A stretch of 64,000 bases of DNA from Ewingella allii (GCF_044430645.1 NZ_JAWUDN010000006.1:62001-126000), one strand, 5' to 3'. Counted from the stretch's first letter, positions 16,181-25,116 are shown. Made by a program: numbers and translations. The notes: generated by a model not told the origin, from the letters alone.

Positions 16181-17092
16181 ATGGAGCCTTTCTTACCGAA
16201 TTCCATCCAGCGTTTTTCTCTGACATGGCTTCCCGCCGCGGCGCTTTCTCTGGCGCTGGGCGGCTGTTCAATGGCCAGGGCGGGGCAGAGCAGCGCAGAA
16301 CCGCCACTCGATGCGCGGCTTAATGAGCAGGTGGTGATGCTTGCGGCGCATCTTGGCGATCGCACGGTTGAGCTGCAAACCACTATTTTCAAACCTTCGG
16401 GGCCGGGACCTTTCCCGATGGTGGTGCTCAACCACGGTAAAAACCCCGGCAAGGCCCGAGATCAAAAACGCTCGAGACATCTGCGAGTGGCGGCTGCCTT
16501 GGTCGAGCGCGGCTATGTTGTCGCCATCCCTATGCGTGAAGGCTTTGCGGGTTCAGGAGGGCGCTATCCTGACGACCACTGCGATATCTACAAACATGGT
16601 TTAGACGAGGCGCGGGACGTTGCGGCGGCGATTAATGAATTGGTGAAACTGCCTTATGTCGACAGAACGCGCATGGTGATTGCAGGGCAGTCAGATGGCG
16701 GCCTGACTACTATCGCGCTCGGTACCCAGCAGATCCCCGGCGTGCTGGGCTTGGTGAACTTTTCCGGCGGGCTGCGGATGCGCACCTGCAGCGATTGGCC
16801 GCAAAGGCTGGTCGCCACCTACGCGGCCTACGGCAAACAGGCCCGCTATCCATCACTGTGGTTCTATGGCGACAACGATCAAAACTGGCCGCAGCCTATG
16901 CCACAGCAGATGTTCTCGGCTTATTACAGCCACACGATAGGCGCAGCGCATGAAGCGAAGATGGTGGATATCGGCGTGTTCGGTAAAAACTCCCACATAT
17001 TCTTCGACACTAAAGACGGCGTGAAACTCTGGCTGCCGCAAGCCACGGTATTCTTCCACTCTCTAGGCCTGCCGTTTGAGCCTGTGAAGTGA
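16181..17092 (+). CDS. Lipoprotein alpha/beta hydrolase (dienelactone-hydrolase-like)
   Basis: This 303-residue protein has a hydrophobic N-terminal segment and a lipobox LALGGC with Cys29, so it should be a lipid-anchored envelope protein. An alpha/beta-hydrolase domain follows: VVLNHGKNPG is the oxyanion-hole strand, GQSDGG is the nucleophile elbow with a catalytic Ser, and FYGDNDQNW probably carries the acid. A late histidine in the GKNSHIFF segment would complete the triad. It resembles the DUF/dienelactone hydrolase family, and the substrate is unknown. It may be an esterase acting on an external or periplasmic ester. It lies between repeat units with no clear operon partner. Confidence 0.75.
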   Translation: MEPFLPNSIQRFSLTWLPAAALSLALGGCSMARAGQSSAEPPLDARLNEQVVMLAAHLGDRTVELQTTIFKPSGPGPFPMVVLNHGKNPGKARDQKRSRHLRVAAALVERGYVVAIPMREGFAGSGGRYPDDHCDIYKHGLDEARDVAAAINELVKLPYVDRTRMVIAGQSDGGLTTIALGTQQIPGVLGLVNFSGGLRMRTCSDWPQRLVATYAAYGKQARYPSLWFYGDNDQNWPQPMPQQMFSAYYSHTIGAAHEAKMVDIGVFGKNSHIFFDTKDGVKLWLPQATVFFHSLGLPFEPVK

Positions 17093-17116
17093 AATAGTAA
17101 TTAGAGCGCATTCCCA

Positions 17117-17209
17117 CCCTGCGCAGCCTCGGTCATCGAACAAAATAACGCAGGGTTCCAAGGGAGGCGCGTTTACGCCTCCCTTGGTCGGTGTGGGCCG
17201 ACGCCCACG
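17117..17209. repeat. 95-bp palindrome-rich repeat unit, copy C
   Basis: This unit is the direct-orientation counterpart of 14240-14334: CCCTGCGCAGCCTCG start, ACGCAGGGTT, a hairpin CCAAGGGAGGCG..CGCCTCCCTTGG (17158-17187) and the terminal palindrome GGTGTGGGCCGACGCCCACG (17190-17209). It lies between the convergent hydrolase gene and fghA, and its hairpin may double as a terminator. Confidence 0.75.
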
Positions 17210-17256
17210 ACCTTGACGTTGAACTTAAATAAAGCGGATTTGGACGCCTTCCAAAT

Positions 17257-18108
17257 TTACCCGTGTAACCACTGCGCGTGGAACCTCAGATGCTCCTCGA
17301 TAAAAGTCGCAATCGTGAAGTAGCTGTGGTCGTAGCCCGGCTGAATGCGGATCTGCAACGGCCAGCCTTGCTGACGCGCCAGCTCAACCAACTTGGATGG
17401 CTGGAGCTGATCGGCAAGGAACTGATCGTCGTCGCCCTGATCGATCAAGATCGGGAAGGGTTTCTGATCCTTGGGCAGCGTATTCAGCAAGTGGCAGCTG
17501 TCGTACTGCAACCATTGGTTCTCGTCATCGCCCAAATAGGCGCTGAAAGCTTTACGCCCCCAAGGCACCTGACAAGGGTTAACGATGGGCGCGAAAGCTG
17601 ATACTGAGCGGAAACGCTGCGGGTTGCGCAGGGCTAACACCAATGCTCCATGGCCGCCCATGGAGTGACCGCAGATTGACTGTTTATCACTGACGGAGAA
17701 ATGCCCGGCGATGATTTGCGGCAGCTCGTCGATAACATAGTCATACATACGGAAGTGGGCATCCCACGGCGCGCGGGTGGCGTTGAGGTAGAACCCCGCG
17801 CCCTGACCCAAATCATAATTTTCGTCATTGGGCACGTCGTCGCCCCGTGGGCTGGTGTCTGGCATCACCAGCACCAGTCCCAATTCGGCGGCAATGCGCT
17901 GCGCCCCGGCTTTCATCGTGAAGTTTTCATCGTTGCAGGTTAAACCTGACAGCCAATAGAGCACCGGCGGCGGATTATCATCACGCGGCGGCGGCAGATA
18001 AATGCTGAATGTCATGCTGCAATTTAAACTGCTGGAGGTGTGGCGGTAGCGCTGTTGCCAACCGCCAAACATTCGGTGTTCTTCGAGTAGTTCTATCGAG
18101 CTGCTCAC
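17257..18108 (-). CDS. fghA: S-formylglutathione hydrolase
   Basis: This 283-residue serine esterase hydrolyses S-formylglutathione to formate and glutathione, the second step of glutathione-dependent formaldehyde detoxification. The nucleophile elbow is GHSMGG with Ser149. The charge-relay acid is in the GDDDQF segment (residues 225-230), and the histidine is His261 in GYDHSY. The SGLTCNDENF and PDTSPRG stretches are family hallmarks. It is equally close to E. coli FrmB and YeiG. It lies 12 bp downstream of frmA in the same operon, which settles the role. Confidence 0.95.
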   Translation of the reverse strand: MSSSIELLEEHRMFGGWQQRYRHTSSSLNCSMTFSIYLPPPRDDNPPPVLYWLSGLTCNDENFTMKAGAQRIAAELGLVLVMPDTSPRGDDVPNDENYDLGQGAGFYLNATRAPWDAHFRMYDYVIDELPQIIAGHFSVSDKQSICGHSMGGHGALVLALRNPQRFRSVSAFAPIVNPCQVPWGRKAFSAYLGDDENQWLQYDSCHLLNTLPKDQKPFPILIDQGDDDQFLADQLQPSKLVELARQQGWPLQIRIQPGYDHSYFTIATFIEEHLRFHAQWLHG

Positions 18109-18120
18109 CGTTAGGCTCCC

Positions 18121-19245
18121 TTATTTATTAAAGTGGATAACGGAACGAATGGATTTCCCATCGTGCATCAAATCAAAGGCTTCGTTAATGTCGTCCAGAC
18201 CCATGGTGTGGGTGATGAAGTCATTCAAGGCAAACTCGCCGTCGAGATAACGCTGCACAATGCCCGGCAGCTGGGTGCGGCCTTTGACGCCACCAAAGGC
18301 AGAACCACGCCATACGCGGCCTGTGACCAGTTGGAAGGGACGAGTTGAAATCTCTTCACCCGCGCCTGCGACGCCGATAATTACCGATTCACCCCAGCCT
18401 TTGTGGCAGCACTCAAGCGCAGAGCGCATTACATTGACGTTGCCGATGCATTCGAACGAGAAGTCCACGCCGCCGTCGGTCATTTCAACAATTACGTCCT
18501 GAATCGGCTTATCAAAATCTTTTGGATTGATAAGATCGGTTGCACCCAGTTTGCGCGCCAGGTCGAATTTGCTGGTGTTGAGATCGATACCGATGATGCG
18601 ACCCGCGCCCGCCATCACGGCGCCAATAATTGCCGACAGGCCGATACCACCGAGGCCGAAGATAGCAACGGTGTCGCCTTTCTTCACTTTGGCCGTATTC
18701 ATCACCGCGCCCATGCCGGTGGTGACGCCACAGCCCAGCAGGCAGACTTCTTCCAGCGGCGCTTCTTTGTTGATTTTGGCGAGGGAGATTTCAGGCACCA
18801 CGGTATATTCAGAGAAGGTGGAAGTGCCCATGTAATGGAAGATTGGCTTGCCGTCTTTGAAGAAACGGGTGGTGCCGTCTGGCATCAAACCTTTACCCTG
18901 CGTGGTGCGAATCGCCTGACACAGGTTGGTTTTGCCAGATTTACAGAACTTACACTCGCCACATTCTGGGGTGTACAGCGGAATGACGTGATCGCCTACC
19001 GCGACGCTGGTGACGCCTTCGCCCACGGCTTCGACTACGCCGCCGCCTTCATGGCCCAAAATCGCCGGGAATACCCCTTCAGGATCCTTGCCGGACAGGG
19101 TGTAAGCATCGGTATGGCACACGCCAGTAGCGACGATGCGCACCAGAACTTCGCCTTTTTGCGGCGGCATTAAATCCACTTCTTCAATGGAAAGTGGCTG
19201 GTTAGGGCCCCATGCAACGGCTGCGCGAGTTTTGATCATTTCCAT
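18121..19245 (-). CDS. frmA: S-(hydroxymethyl)glutathione dehydrogenase / class III alcohol dehydrogenase
   Basis: This 374-residue zinc enzyme oxidises the formaldehyde-glutathione adduct to S-formylglutathione with NAD, and can also reduce S-nitrosoglutathione. Catalytic zinc ligands are Cys43 (GVCHTD) and His65 (GHEGGG), with a later CGV cysteine. The structural zinc site is the C-x2-C-x2-C-x7-C set at Cys95, Cys98, Cys101 and Cys109. The Rossmann motif is GLGGIGLSA. An AGGAGC site precedes the ATG at 19245. It is cotranscribed with fghA. The FrmR repressor that precedes frmA in E. coli is absent, and a LysR gene lies 57 bp upstream on the same strand. Confidence 0.96.
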   Translation of the reverse strand: MEMIKTRAAVAWGPNQPLSIEEVDLMPPQKGEVLVRIVATGVCHTDAYTLSGKDPEGVFPAILGHEGGGVVEAVGEGVTSVAVGDHVIPLYTPECGECKFCKSGKTNLCQAIRTTQGKGLMPDGTTRFFKDGKPIFHYMGTSTFSEYTVVPEISLAKINKEAPLEEVCLLGCGVTTGMGAVMNTAKVKKGDTVAIFGLGGIGLSAIIGAVMAGAGRIIGIDLNTSKFDLARKLGATDLINPKDFDKPIQDVIVEMTDGGVDFSFECIGNVNVMRSALECCHKGWGESVIIGVAGAGEEISTRPFQLVTGRVWRGSAFGGVKGRTQLPGIVQRYLDGEFALNDFITHTMGLDDINEAFDLMHDGKSIRSVIHFNK

Positions 19246-19302
19246 GGTATTGCTCCTGTTTTATAAATTGTCGCCCTTGATACAGCTTCAATGACTGTGG
19301 GC

Positions 19303-20223
19303 TCATATTGCTGGTTGTTCTAACTCGCCAGCAATGGGGTGTTTGAGTAACGGCACGACGCCGCCGTTTTGCGCGATGATCAGCTCTTTAAGCGCCCGCA
19401 CGTTAGGGGTGAAAGCGTCACGCCGCCAGATAAGCCACGTCGCGGTATCGGCGAAACTGTCTTCGATTTCATGGGCTTGCACCCGTTCATTGCCCGGCAG
19501 TTGATCCAGCACGCTGCGCGGTACCATGGCAATGCCCGCCCCGCTGGCGACGCAGGCCACCATCGAATGATAGGACTGAATTTCCATAATATTGCTGACA
19601 GCCAGCCCGGTGTGTTTAATCCACGACTGCAGGCGCGTGCGATAAGAGCAGGTGGCGCGGAAAGCAAAAACCGTATGGCCGCCGCGCCCTGGCGGAGTGT
19701 CGAAAGGGGATTCCCCCTGCGGCGAGATAATCACCAGACGTTCGCGAAAGGCGATACAGCCGTTGATATCGTCATAATCAATCGGCCCATCGACCAGCGC
19801 GGCGGCCAGTTTGCCATCGCGCACGCCATCAATGGTTTCTCCCGACGTAGCGGTATTGAGTGATAACGACACCTGAGGGTAATGCTGATGATAAGCCGCC
19901 AGCAGGCTGGGTAGACGGGTCGCCGCCGTGCTCTCCATTGAGCCGAGCGCAAAACCCCCGGCAGGCTCACCGGCGTGGGTGATACTCATGGCTTCATCGC
20001 TCAGTGCCAGAATGCGCTGGGCGTAATTAAGAAAATTGTGGCCCATCGCCGACAGGCGAATTCTCTGCTTCTCGCGAATAAATAAGTCGCAGCCCAACTC
20101 GATTTCGAGCTGGCGCAGGCGCGTGGTCAGGTTGGAGGGCACGCGATGCAGCTGCTCGGCAGCGCGCGCCAGCGAGCCGGTTTCCGCTACGCTGCAAAAC
20201 ATACGCAATTGTGTCAGGTCCAT
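19303..20223 (-). CDS. ptrR: LysR-family transcriptional regulator, PtrR (YneJ)-like
   Basis: This 306-residue LysR regulator has an N-terminal winged helix (residues 1-60, MDLTQLRMFCSVAETGS) and a C-terminal ligand-binding domain with the GSMESTAATRLPSLL linker. The sequence closely resembles E. coli PtrR (YneJ), a regulator linked to putrescine/GABA-type utilisation. The start was placed at the ATG at 20223 (GAGGGTGG site), although a GTG lies two codons earlier. It is divergent from a YbfB-type transporter across 229 bp, the usual arrangement for a LysR protein and its target. It lies upstream of frmA in the same direction, so control of frmA is also possible. Confidence 0.75.
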   Translation of the reverse strand: MDLTQLRMFCSVAETGSLARAAEQLHRVPSNLTTRLRQLEIELGCDLFIREKQRIRLSAMGHNFLNYAQRILALSDEAMSITHAGEPAGGFALGSMESTAATRLPSLLAAYHQHYPQVSLSLNTATSGETIDGVRDGKLAAALVDGPIDYDDINGCIAFRERLVIISPQGESPFDTPPGRGGHTVFAFRATCSYRTRLQSWIKHTGLAVSNIMEIQSYHSMVACVASGAGIAMVPRSVLDQLPGNERVQAHEIEDSFADTATWLIWRRDAFTPNVRALKELIIAQNGGVVPLLKHPIAGELEQPAI

Positions 20224-20452
20224 CGCCACCCTCTTGATGATGAAATGTCGAGATTGCCTTCTGAGTGAATTCTCTAATAAGAAACAACTTGGTCATTATT
20301 ATTCACTTTTCGTGATTGTATCCGCAAGGCATGATGATCCACAACTTAGTTTTAACACCTATGCACAAAAGAGGGTGTTTAGTCGTTACACTTTCTCTAT
20401 GTTTGTTAGATGTTGCGAAATTGTAAAAAACAATAAAACAGGGCGGAGCATT

Positions 20453-21604
20453 ATGGCATTTCGTGTAGCACTCAGCGGTTTTCTGGCATTTGTCGTCGCC
20501 ATGGGGATAGGCCGTTTTGCCTTTACGCCTCAGGTGCCATTAATGATAGCTGAACATCAGTTCACGCTAACGGGCGCGGGCTTGGTCGCGGCATTCAATT
20601 ATTTGGGCTACCTGTGCGGGGCTTATGACGCCATGAAGGCGAGTCGGCATCTTGAGCGCCGCCTGTGGCTTGGGCTGTGGGGCGCGGTGGCGCTGACGCT
20701 TATTTCGGCGGCGGTCACTGGTGAAGTCTTCCACAGCGTGATTCGCTTTATGATTGGCTGGACCAGCGGCTGGGCGATGGTGTTGGTGTCCGCGTGGTGC
20801 AATGAGCGTCTGCACCACTTTGGCCGTCCGGCGCTGGGCGCGGCGGTCTTCGCCGGGCCGGGGGCGGGTATCTTCCTCAGTGGGATTCTGGCGGTGGTGA
20901 TTCACAGCTTGCAGCTCAGCTCGGCCGAGGCCTGGGCGGTGTATGGCGTTCTGGCCTTTGTGTTTATTGCGTTGATCAGCGTCAACCTGCCGCGAACCGG
21001 CGAGTTGCACCGCACCCACGTGGCGACTGAGCCGTTGAAAATGACGCCGACCTTGAAGCGTCTGGTGTGGAGCTACAGTCTGGCCGGATTCGGCTATATT
21101 CTGCCCGCCACCTTCCTGTCGCAGATGGCCAGCGCGCGTTTCCCCGAAAGCCTGTTTGCCCAGTTCGTCTGGCCGGTGTTCGGCGGAGCGGCGGTGATTG
21201 GGATTATCATCGGCATTCTGACCCGTCACTGCCTGACCACCCATACTCGTCTGGCACTCACCCTGTGGGCACAGGGGTTAGGGATTCTCTCTGCCGAAGT
21301 GATCCCAGGCGTCAGCGGACTGGTGATAGGTGCGGTGCTGGTGGGCGGCGGCTTCCTGAGCGTGGTGCAGCTGAGCCTGCAATATGGCCGCGAATTGGCG
21401 CCAGACCACAGCCGTTATCTGGCAGGGCTGTTAACCACCGGCTACGCGGTGGGGCAGCTGTGCGGGCCGATTCTTTCTGCTATTTCGACTGCGCTGACTC
21501 ACCGTCTTGAACCTGCGCTGTATGTCGCGCTGGTAGGCTTTATTATTGCTGGTGCCTTAGTGGTCGGGCGTCCGGGGCAACGCGTTGCCAGCGCCAAAGC
21601 ATAA
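20453..21604 (+). CDS. YbfB/YjiJ-family MFS transporter
   Basis: This 383-residue inner-membrane protein has about 12 helices. The N-terminus (FLAFVVAMGIGRFAFTPQVPLM) and the GYLCGAYDA segment are diagnostic of the YbfB/YjiJ branch of the major facilitator superfamily, whose substrates are mostly unknown. The ATG at 20453 has a GGGCGGAG site; the frame runs open far upstream into the LysR gene, which is not credible as coding. It is divergent from the LysR gene and probably controlled by it. A hairpin (21614-21642) follows the stop codon. Confidence 0.8.
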   Translation: MAFRVALSGFLAFVVAMGIGRFAFTPQVPLMIAEHQFTLTGAGLVAAFNYLGYLCGAYDAMKASRHLERRLWLGLWGAVALTLISAAVTGEVFHSVIRFMIGWTSGWAMVLVSAWCNERLHHFGRPALGAAVFAGPGAGIFLSGILAVVIHSLQLSSAEAWAVYGVLAFVFIALISVNLPRTGELHRTHVATEPLKMTPTLKRLVWSYSLAGFGYILPATFLSQMASARFPESLFAQFVWPVFGGAAVIGIIIGILTRHCLTTHTRLALTLWAQGLGILSAEVIPGVSGLVIGAVLVGGGFLSVVQLSLQYGRELAPDHSRYLAGLLTTGYAVGQLCGPILSAISTALTHRLEPALYVALVGFIIAGALVVGRPGQRVASAKA

Positions 21605-21613
21605 TATATATTA

Positions 21614-21642
21614 GGGGAATGTTTATTTATTAAATATTCCCC
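21614..21642. terminator. Hairpin after the YbfB-type transporter gene
   Basis: GGGGAAT..ATTCCCC forms the base of an AT-rich hairpin 10 bp after the stop codon, without a long T-run. It probably acts as a terminator. Confidence 0.5.
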
Positions 21643-21992
21643 GTAATTATATAATTAGCTTTATCAGTAATAATTTATAAATCAAAGATAAATGATTGGG
21701 TAAAAATATACTAAGAATATATTTAGGTTTGAGTTTGGTTGTTCTGATTTTTGAGTTTTAATAAGCGAATAGTCTAAGGTATTACCCCGATAAATACTTT
21801 CTCGAAATAATTATCTACACATCCTCTTGTTTGTAGTTTTTCCCACACAGAAGAATCTTGGCTACTGGCTATTGAGTTGTGCCTTGGTGCCGATATAGTG
21901 ATTAAAAGCCGCAAGGTTTTTAACAACGGGATATCACTATTTAGATGAATTAATAACGCGTTTGTTTATTTAATCTAATGCAAGGAGCAACA
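21643..21992. other. AT-rich upstream region of the omptin gene
   Basis: About 350 bp of strongly AT-rich non-coding DNA contrast with the GC-richer neighbours. Such DNA is often bound by H-NS upstream of acquired surface-protein genes. The omptin promoter must lie here, but no convincing PhoP box or other operator was found. Confidence 0.5.
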
Positions 21993-22934
21993 ATGAAAAA
22001 GGCCTCTTATTATACAGCTTGTGTTCTGTCTATGACTGCCGCCCCCTCTTTGGCGCTGGCAGAAACCGACCCTTCTTGGTTTACCCCGGAGAAGGTCACT
22101 GTTGGGCTTTCATTAGGCCAGCTGCAAGGGGAAGCAAAAGAGCGGGTGTATGATCCAGAAGAGGGGGGACGCAAAGTGAGCCAACTGAACTGGAAATATA
22201 ATAATGCCGCCATTATTAAAGGGGATTTCGCGTGGGACTTCTCGCCATGGGCCTCTCTCGGCTTTAACGGCTGGACCACGCTGGCCTCTTCCGGCGCGTC
22301 AATGGATGACTATGATTGGCTGGATACCTCTAAATCACAGTGGACCGACTGGTCAAGCCACTCGAATACCAAGCTTAATTATGCCAACGAATTTGATATC
22401 AATATTAAAGGTTGGTTGTTAAATGAAGAGCAATATCGGCTGGGGCTGCTGGCGGGTTATCAACAAAGCGCATTTAGCTGGCTGGCGAAAGGCGGCAGTT
22501 ACAATTACAACAGTGGTAATGACATCGGCAATTGGCCTCGTGGAGAACTCTCTATTGGTTACAAGCAGAAGTTTAAACTGCCTTATATCGGGCTGGTGGG
22601 CCGGTACCAATATGAGAAATTCGAAACTAACCTGGTGTTTAAATACAGCAATTGGGTCAGTGCCAATGCTAATGACGAGCATTATGCCAGAAACACCACA
22701 TTCAAAGATGATGTCAATAATGCTCGCTATTACGCCGTCGTGGCGGATGTCGGCTATTACGTCACGCCACAGGCAAAGGTTTATCTGGAAGGGAGCTGGA
22801 ATCAGTATCAAGAGAAGCGCGGCTCCGTGAGTTCCCACGATCGCTCCGACGGCAGCTACACGAAATTTAAAGATTCAGGCAGTATGGAAAACGAGTTTTA
22901 TACTGTGACTCTGGGAGTAAAATACAGCTTCTGA
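21993..22934 (+). CDS. Omptin-family outer-membrane protease
   Basis: This 313-residue beta-barrel protease of the OmpT/Pla/PgtE family starts at the ATG at 21993 (AAGGAGC site). The signal peptide ends LALA-ETD at residue 23. All four catalytic residues of OmpT are conserved: Asp106 and Asp108 in DDYDW (mature 83 and 85, exactly OmpT numbering) and Asp228/His230 in NDEHY. The LNYANEFDINIKGWLLNE stretch and the C-terminal Phe (KYSF) for barrel assembly are typical. Omptins cleave antimicrobial peptides and host proteins at the cell surface and need LPS. It sits alone after AT-rich DNA and is absent at this place in E. coli, which suggests acquisition by transfer. Confidence 0.93.
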   Translation: MKKASYYTACVLSMTAAPSLALAETDPSWFTPEKVTVGLSLGQLQGEAKERVYDPEEGGRKVSQLNWKYNNAAIIKGDFAWDFSPWASLGFNGWTTLASSGASMDDYDWLDTSKSQWTDWSSHSNTKLNYANEFDINIKGWLLNEEQYRLGLLAGYQQSAFSWLAKGGSYNYNSGNDIGNWPRGELSIGYKQKFKLPYIGLVGRYQYEKFETNLVFKYSNWVSANANDEHYARNTTFKDDVNNARYYAVVADVGYYVTPQAKVYLEGSWNQYQEKRGSVSSHDRSDGSYTKFKDSGSMENEFYTVTLGVKYSF

Positions 22935-22943
22935 GTTTCCAGA

Positions 22944-22974
22944 CCGTCCGGCTTCCCCTCTGGGTGCCGGACGG
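22944..22974. terminator. Terminator-like hairpin after the omptin gene
   Basis: CCGTCCGGC pairs perfectly with GCCGGACGG across a 13-base loop, 9 bp after the stop codon. No T-run follows. Confidence 0.6.
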
Positions 22975-23145
22975 AATGCCTCGTCCTGCCTCCATTTGTG
23001 CAATATTGATAAGTTGCAGCTATTTCACTCATCATGAATCACAATCACTGGATTATGAATCCGCACTCCACTACAGTAAGCCACCTCATTTTGGTGTGAT
23101 CTGCGTCAACTTGACGACACTTGCGGGACCTGCTGGAGAATAACT

Positions 23146-23811
23146 ATGTCAACTTTGAGTAAAGAAGCCATTCTGGTACACGAGGCATTACTGGCCCGTG
23201 GTCTGGAAACCCCACTGCGTGAGCCTCTGCCGATCGACAACGAAACGCGTAAACAGCGAATCAAAGAGCATATGACCGGCATCATGCAGCTGCTCAATCT
23301 TGACCTTGCAGATGACAGTCTGGCCGAAACGCCACACCGCATCGCCAAAATGTATGTCGATGAGATCTTCTCCGGCCTGGATTACGCCAACTTCCCCAAA
23401 ATCACCGTCATCGAAAATAAGATGAAAGTGGATGAAATGGTGACCGTGCGTGATATCACCCTGACCAGCACCTGTGAGCACCACTTTGTGACCATCGACG
23501 GCAAAGCCACCGTGGCTTATATCCCGAAAGATAAAGTGATCGGTTTGTCGAAAATCAACCGCATCGTGCAGTTCTTCTCCCAGCGTCCGCAGGTTCAAGA
23601 GCGTCTGACCCAGCAGGTGTTGTTAGCCCTGCAAACTCTGCTTGGCACCAACAACGTGGCGGTGTCGATTGATGCCGTGCACTACTGCGTTAAAGCGCGC
23701 GGTATCCGTGATGCGACCAGCGCCACTACCACCACGTCACTCGGCGGCCTGTTTAAGTCGAGCCAGAACACGCGTCAAGAATTCCTGCGCACCGTGAGAC
23801 ACGCGAGCTAA
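23146..23811 (+). CDS. folE: GTP cyclohydrolase I
   Basis: FolE (221 residues; 222 in E. coli) converts GTP to 7,8-dihydroneopterin triphosphate, the first step of folate synthesis, as a cytoplasmic decamer. The zinc/active-site segment TCEHHF, the SKINRI motif and the C-terminal HYCVKARG and TSATTTTSLGG stretches are intact. A GGAG site precedes the ATG at 23146. It is followed by yeiB after 102 bp, the same order as in E. coli. Confidence 0.97.
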   Translation: MSTLSKEAILVHEALLARGLETPLREPLPIDNETRKQRIKEHMTGIMQLLNLDLADDSLAETPHRIAKMYVDEIFSGLDYANFPKITVIENKMKVDEMVTVRDITLTSTCEHHFVTIDGKATVAYIPKDKVIGLSKINRIVQFFSQRPQVQERLTQQVLLALQTLLGTNNVAVSIDAVHYCVKARGIRDATSATTTTSLGGLFKSSQNTRQEFLRTVRHAS

Positions 23812-23913
23812 TCGCGTTTTTACTCATTCGAAAGACGGTCGAAAGACAGTTGAAAGCTTTAAGTTGCGGCACCTTTTAGGTGCCGCTAGTCTATCTGGCA
23901 TACTCATTTTCTG

Positions 23914-25116
23914 ATGTCATCCACTTTGCAGCCAACTTTCATGACAAAACCTTCAGGAATCCGCCCGCGCATTGCCACCCTCGATTTTGCCCGTGGCATC
24001 GCCATCCTTGGCATTTTACTGCTCAATATCAGCGCGTTTGGGCTGCCGAAGGCGGCTTATCTCAATCCGGCCTTTAACGGCCAGCCGTCGAGCAGCGACG
24101 CATGGACCTGGGCGGTATTGGATCTGCTGGCGCAGGGCAAATTCCTCATGATGTTCGCCATCCTGTTTGGCGGCGGTCTTTACTTGCTGCTGCCTCGCGG
24201 CAAACATTGGATTCAGGCGCGGTTGTCACTGTTGCTGCTTTGCGGCCTGTTACACGCGGCGTTCTTCTGGGATGGCGACATCCTGCTCTCCTACGGATTG
24301 ATTGGTCTGGTGTGCTGGCGTCTGGTCAGAGAAGGGCGCAGTAGCCAGTCGCTGATTAATACCGGCATTATGCTCTATTTGATTGGCGTCGCGGTGCTGC
24401 TGATGCTCGGGTTTATCAGCAATCCACAGCCTGGCAGCTTCTGGTTGCCCGGCCCGGCGCAGCTGCAATATGAGCAATATTGGAAGTTAAAGGGCGGGAT
24501 GGAAGCTATCACTAACCGCCTCGACCTGTTGTCATCAAGCCTGATCGCCATTGCCGTACAGTACGGCTGGGAGCTGGCAGGCGCTATGCTGCTAGGAGCA
24601 GGGCTGATGCGCAGCGGCTGGCTGCGCGGAGCCTATAGCCTGCGTCACTACCGCCACCTTGCGGCGCTACTGTTACCGTTTTCATGGCTGATTCAAATCC
24701 CGGCCATCACCATGCAGTGGCAGTTGCAATGGGACTATCGCTGGAGCGGCTTTTTGCTACAGGCCCCGCGCGAAGTGGGCAGCCTGATACAGGCTGTGGG
24801 CTATTTATCACTTTGTTACGGCTTCTGGCCGCTGCTTTCTCGCTTGCGCCTGGCGCACTGGATTTCACAAATTGGCCGCATGGCGCTCACCAACTACCTG
24901 CTACAAACTCTGATCTGCACCACTTTCTTCAACGTATTTGGCTTCTACCAGCACTTCGACCGCCTACAGCTGGTGGCGCTGGTGCCTGCCGTGTGGGTCA
25001 TTAACCTGCTAGTGACCTTAGCCTGGCTGCGTTATTTCAAGCAGGGACCGATGGAGTGGATCTGGCGCAAACTGACGTCTCGCGCCTCAGGTGTTGAGGA
25101 GAAAATCCTGAACTAA
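23914..25116 (+). CDS. yeiB: DUF418-family membrane protein YeiB
   Basis: This 400-residue inner-membrane protein has about ten helices and is homologous to E. coli YeiB (385 residues). The conserved start TLDFARGIAILGILLLNISAFG, the FGGGLYLLLPRGKHW segment, the FWDGDILLSYG motif and the C-terminal NYLLQTLICTT/RYFKQGPMEW parts (DUF418) are intact. Function is unknown; relatives are acyltransferase-like membrane proteins. The N-terminus is longer than in E. coli. The start could be at 23914 or at the ATG at 23941, and neither has a strong ribosome-binding site. It lies between folE and galS as in E. coli. Confidence 0.85.
   Translation: MSSTLQPTFMTKPSGIRPRIATLDFARGIAILGILLLNISAFGLPKAAYLNPAFNGQPSSSDAWTWAVLDLLAQGKFLMMFAILFGGGLYLLLPRGKHWIQARLSLLLLCGLLHAAFFWDGDILLSYGLIGLVCWRLVREGRSSQSLINTGIMLYLIGVAVLLMLGFISNPQPGSFWLPGPAQLQYEQYWKLKGGMEAITNRLDLLSSSLIAIAVQYGWELAGAMLLGAGLMRSGWLRGAYSLRHYRHLAALLLPFSWLIQIPAITMQWQLQWDYRWSGFLLQAPREVGSLIQAVGYLSLCYGFWPLLSRLRLAHWISQIGRMALTNYLLQTLICTTFFNVFGFYQHFDRLQLVALVPAVWVINLLVTLAWLRYFKQGPMEWIWRKLTSRASGVEEKILN

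Noticed and set aside
21961..21978. PhoP box candidate upstream of the omptin gene (TGTTTA)
   Set aside because: Only one hexamer fits; the second at the required 5-bp spacing does not match.
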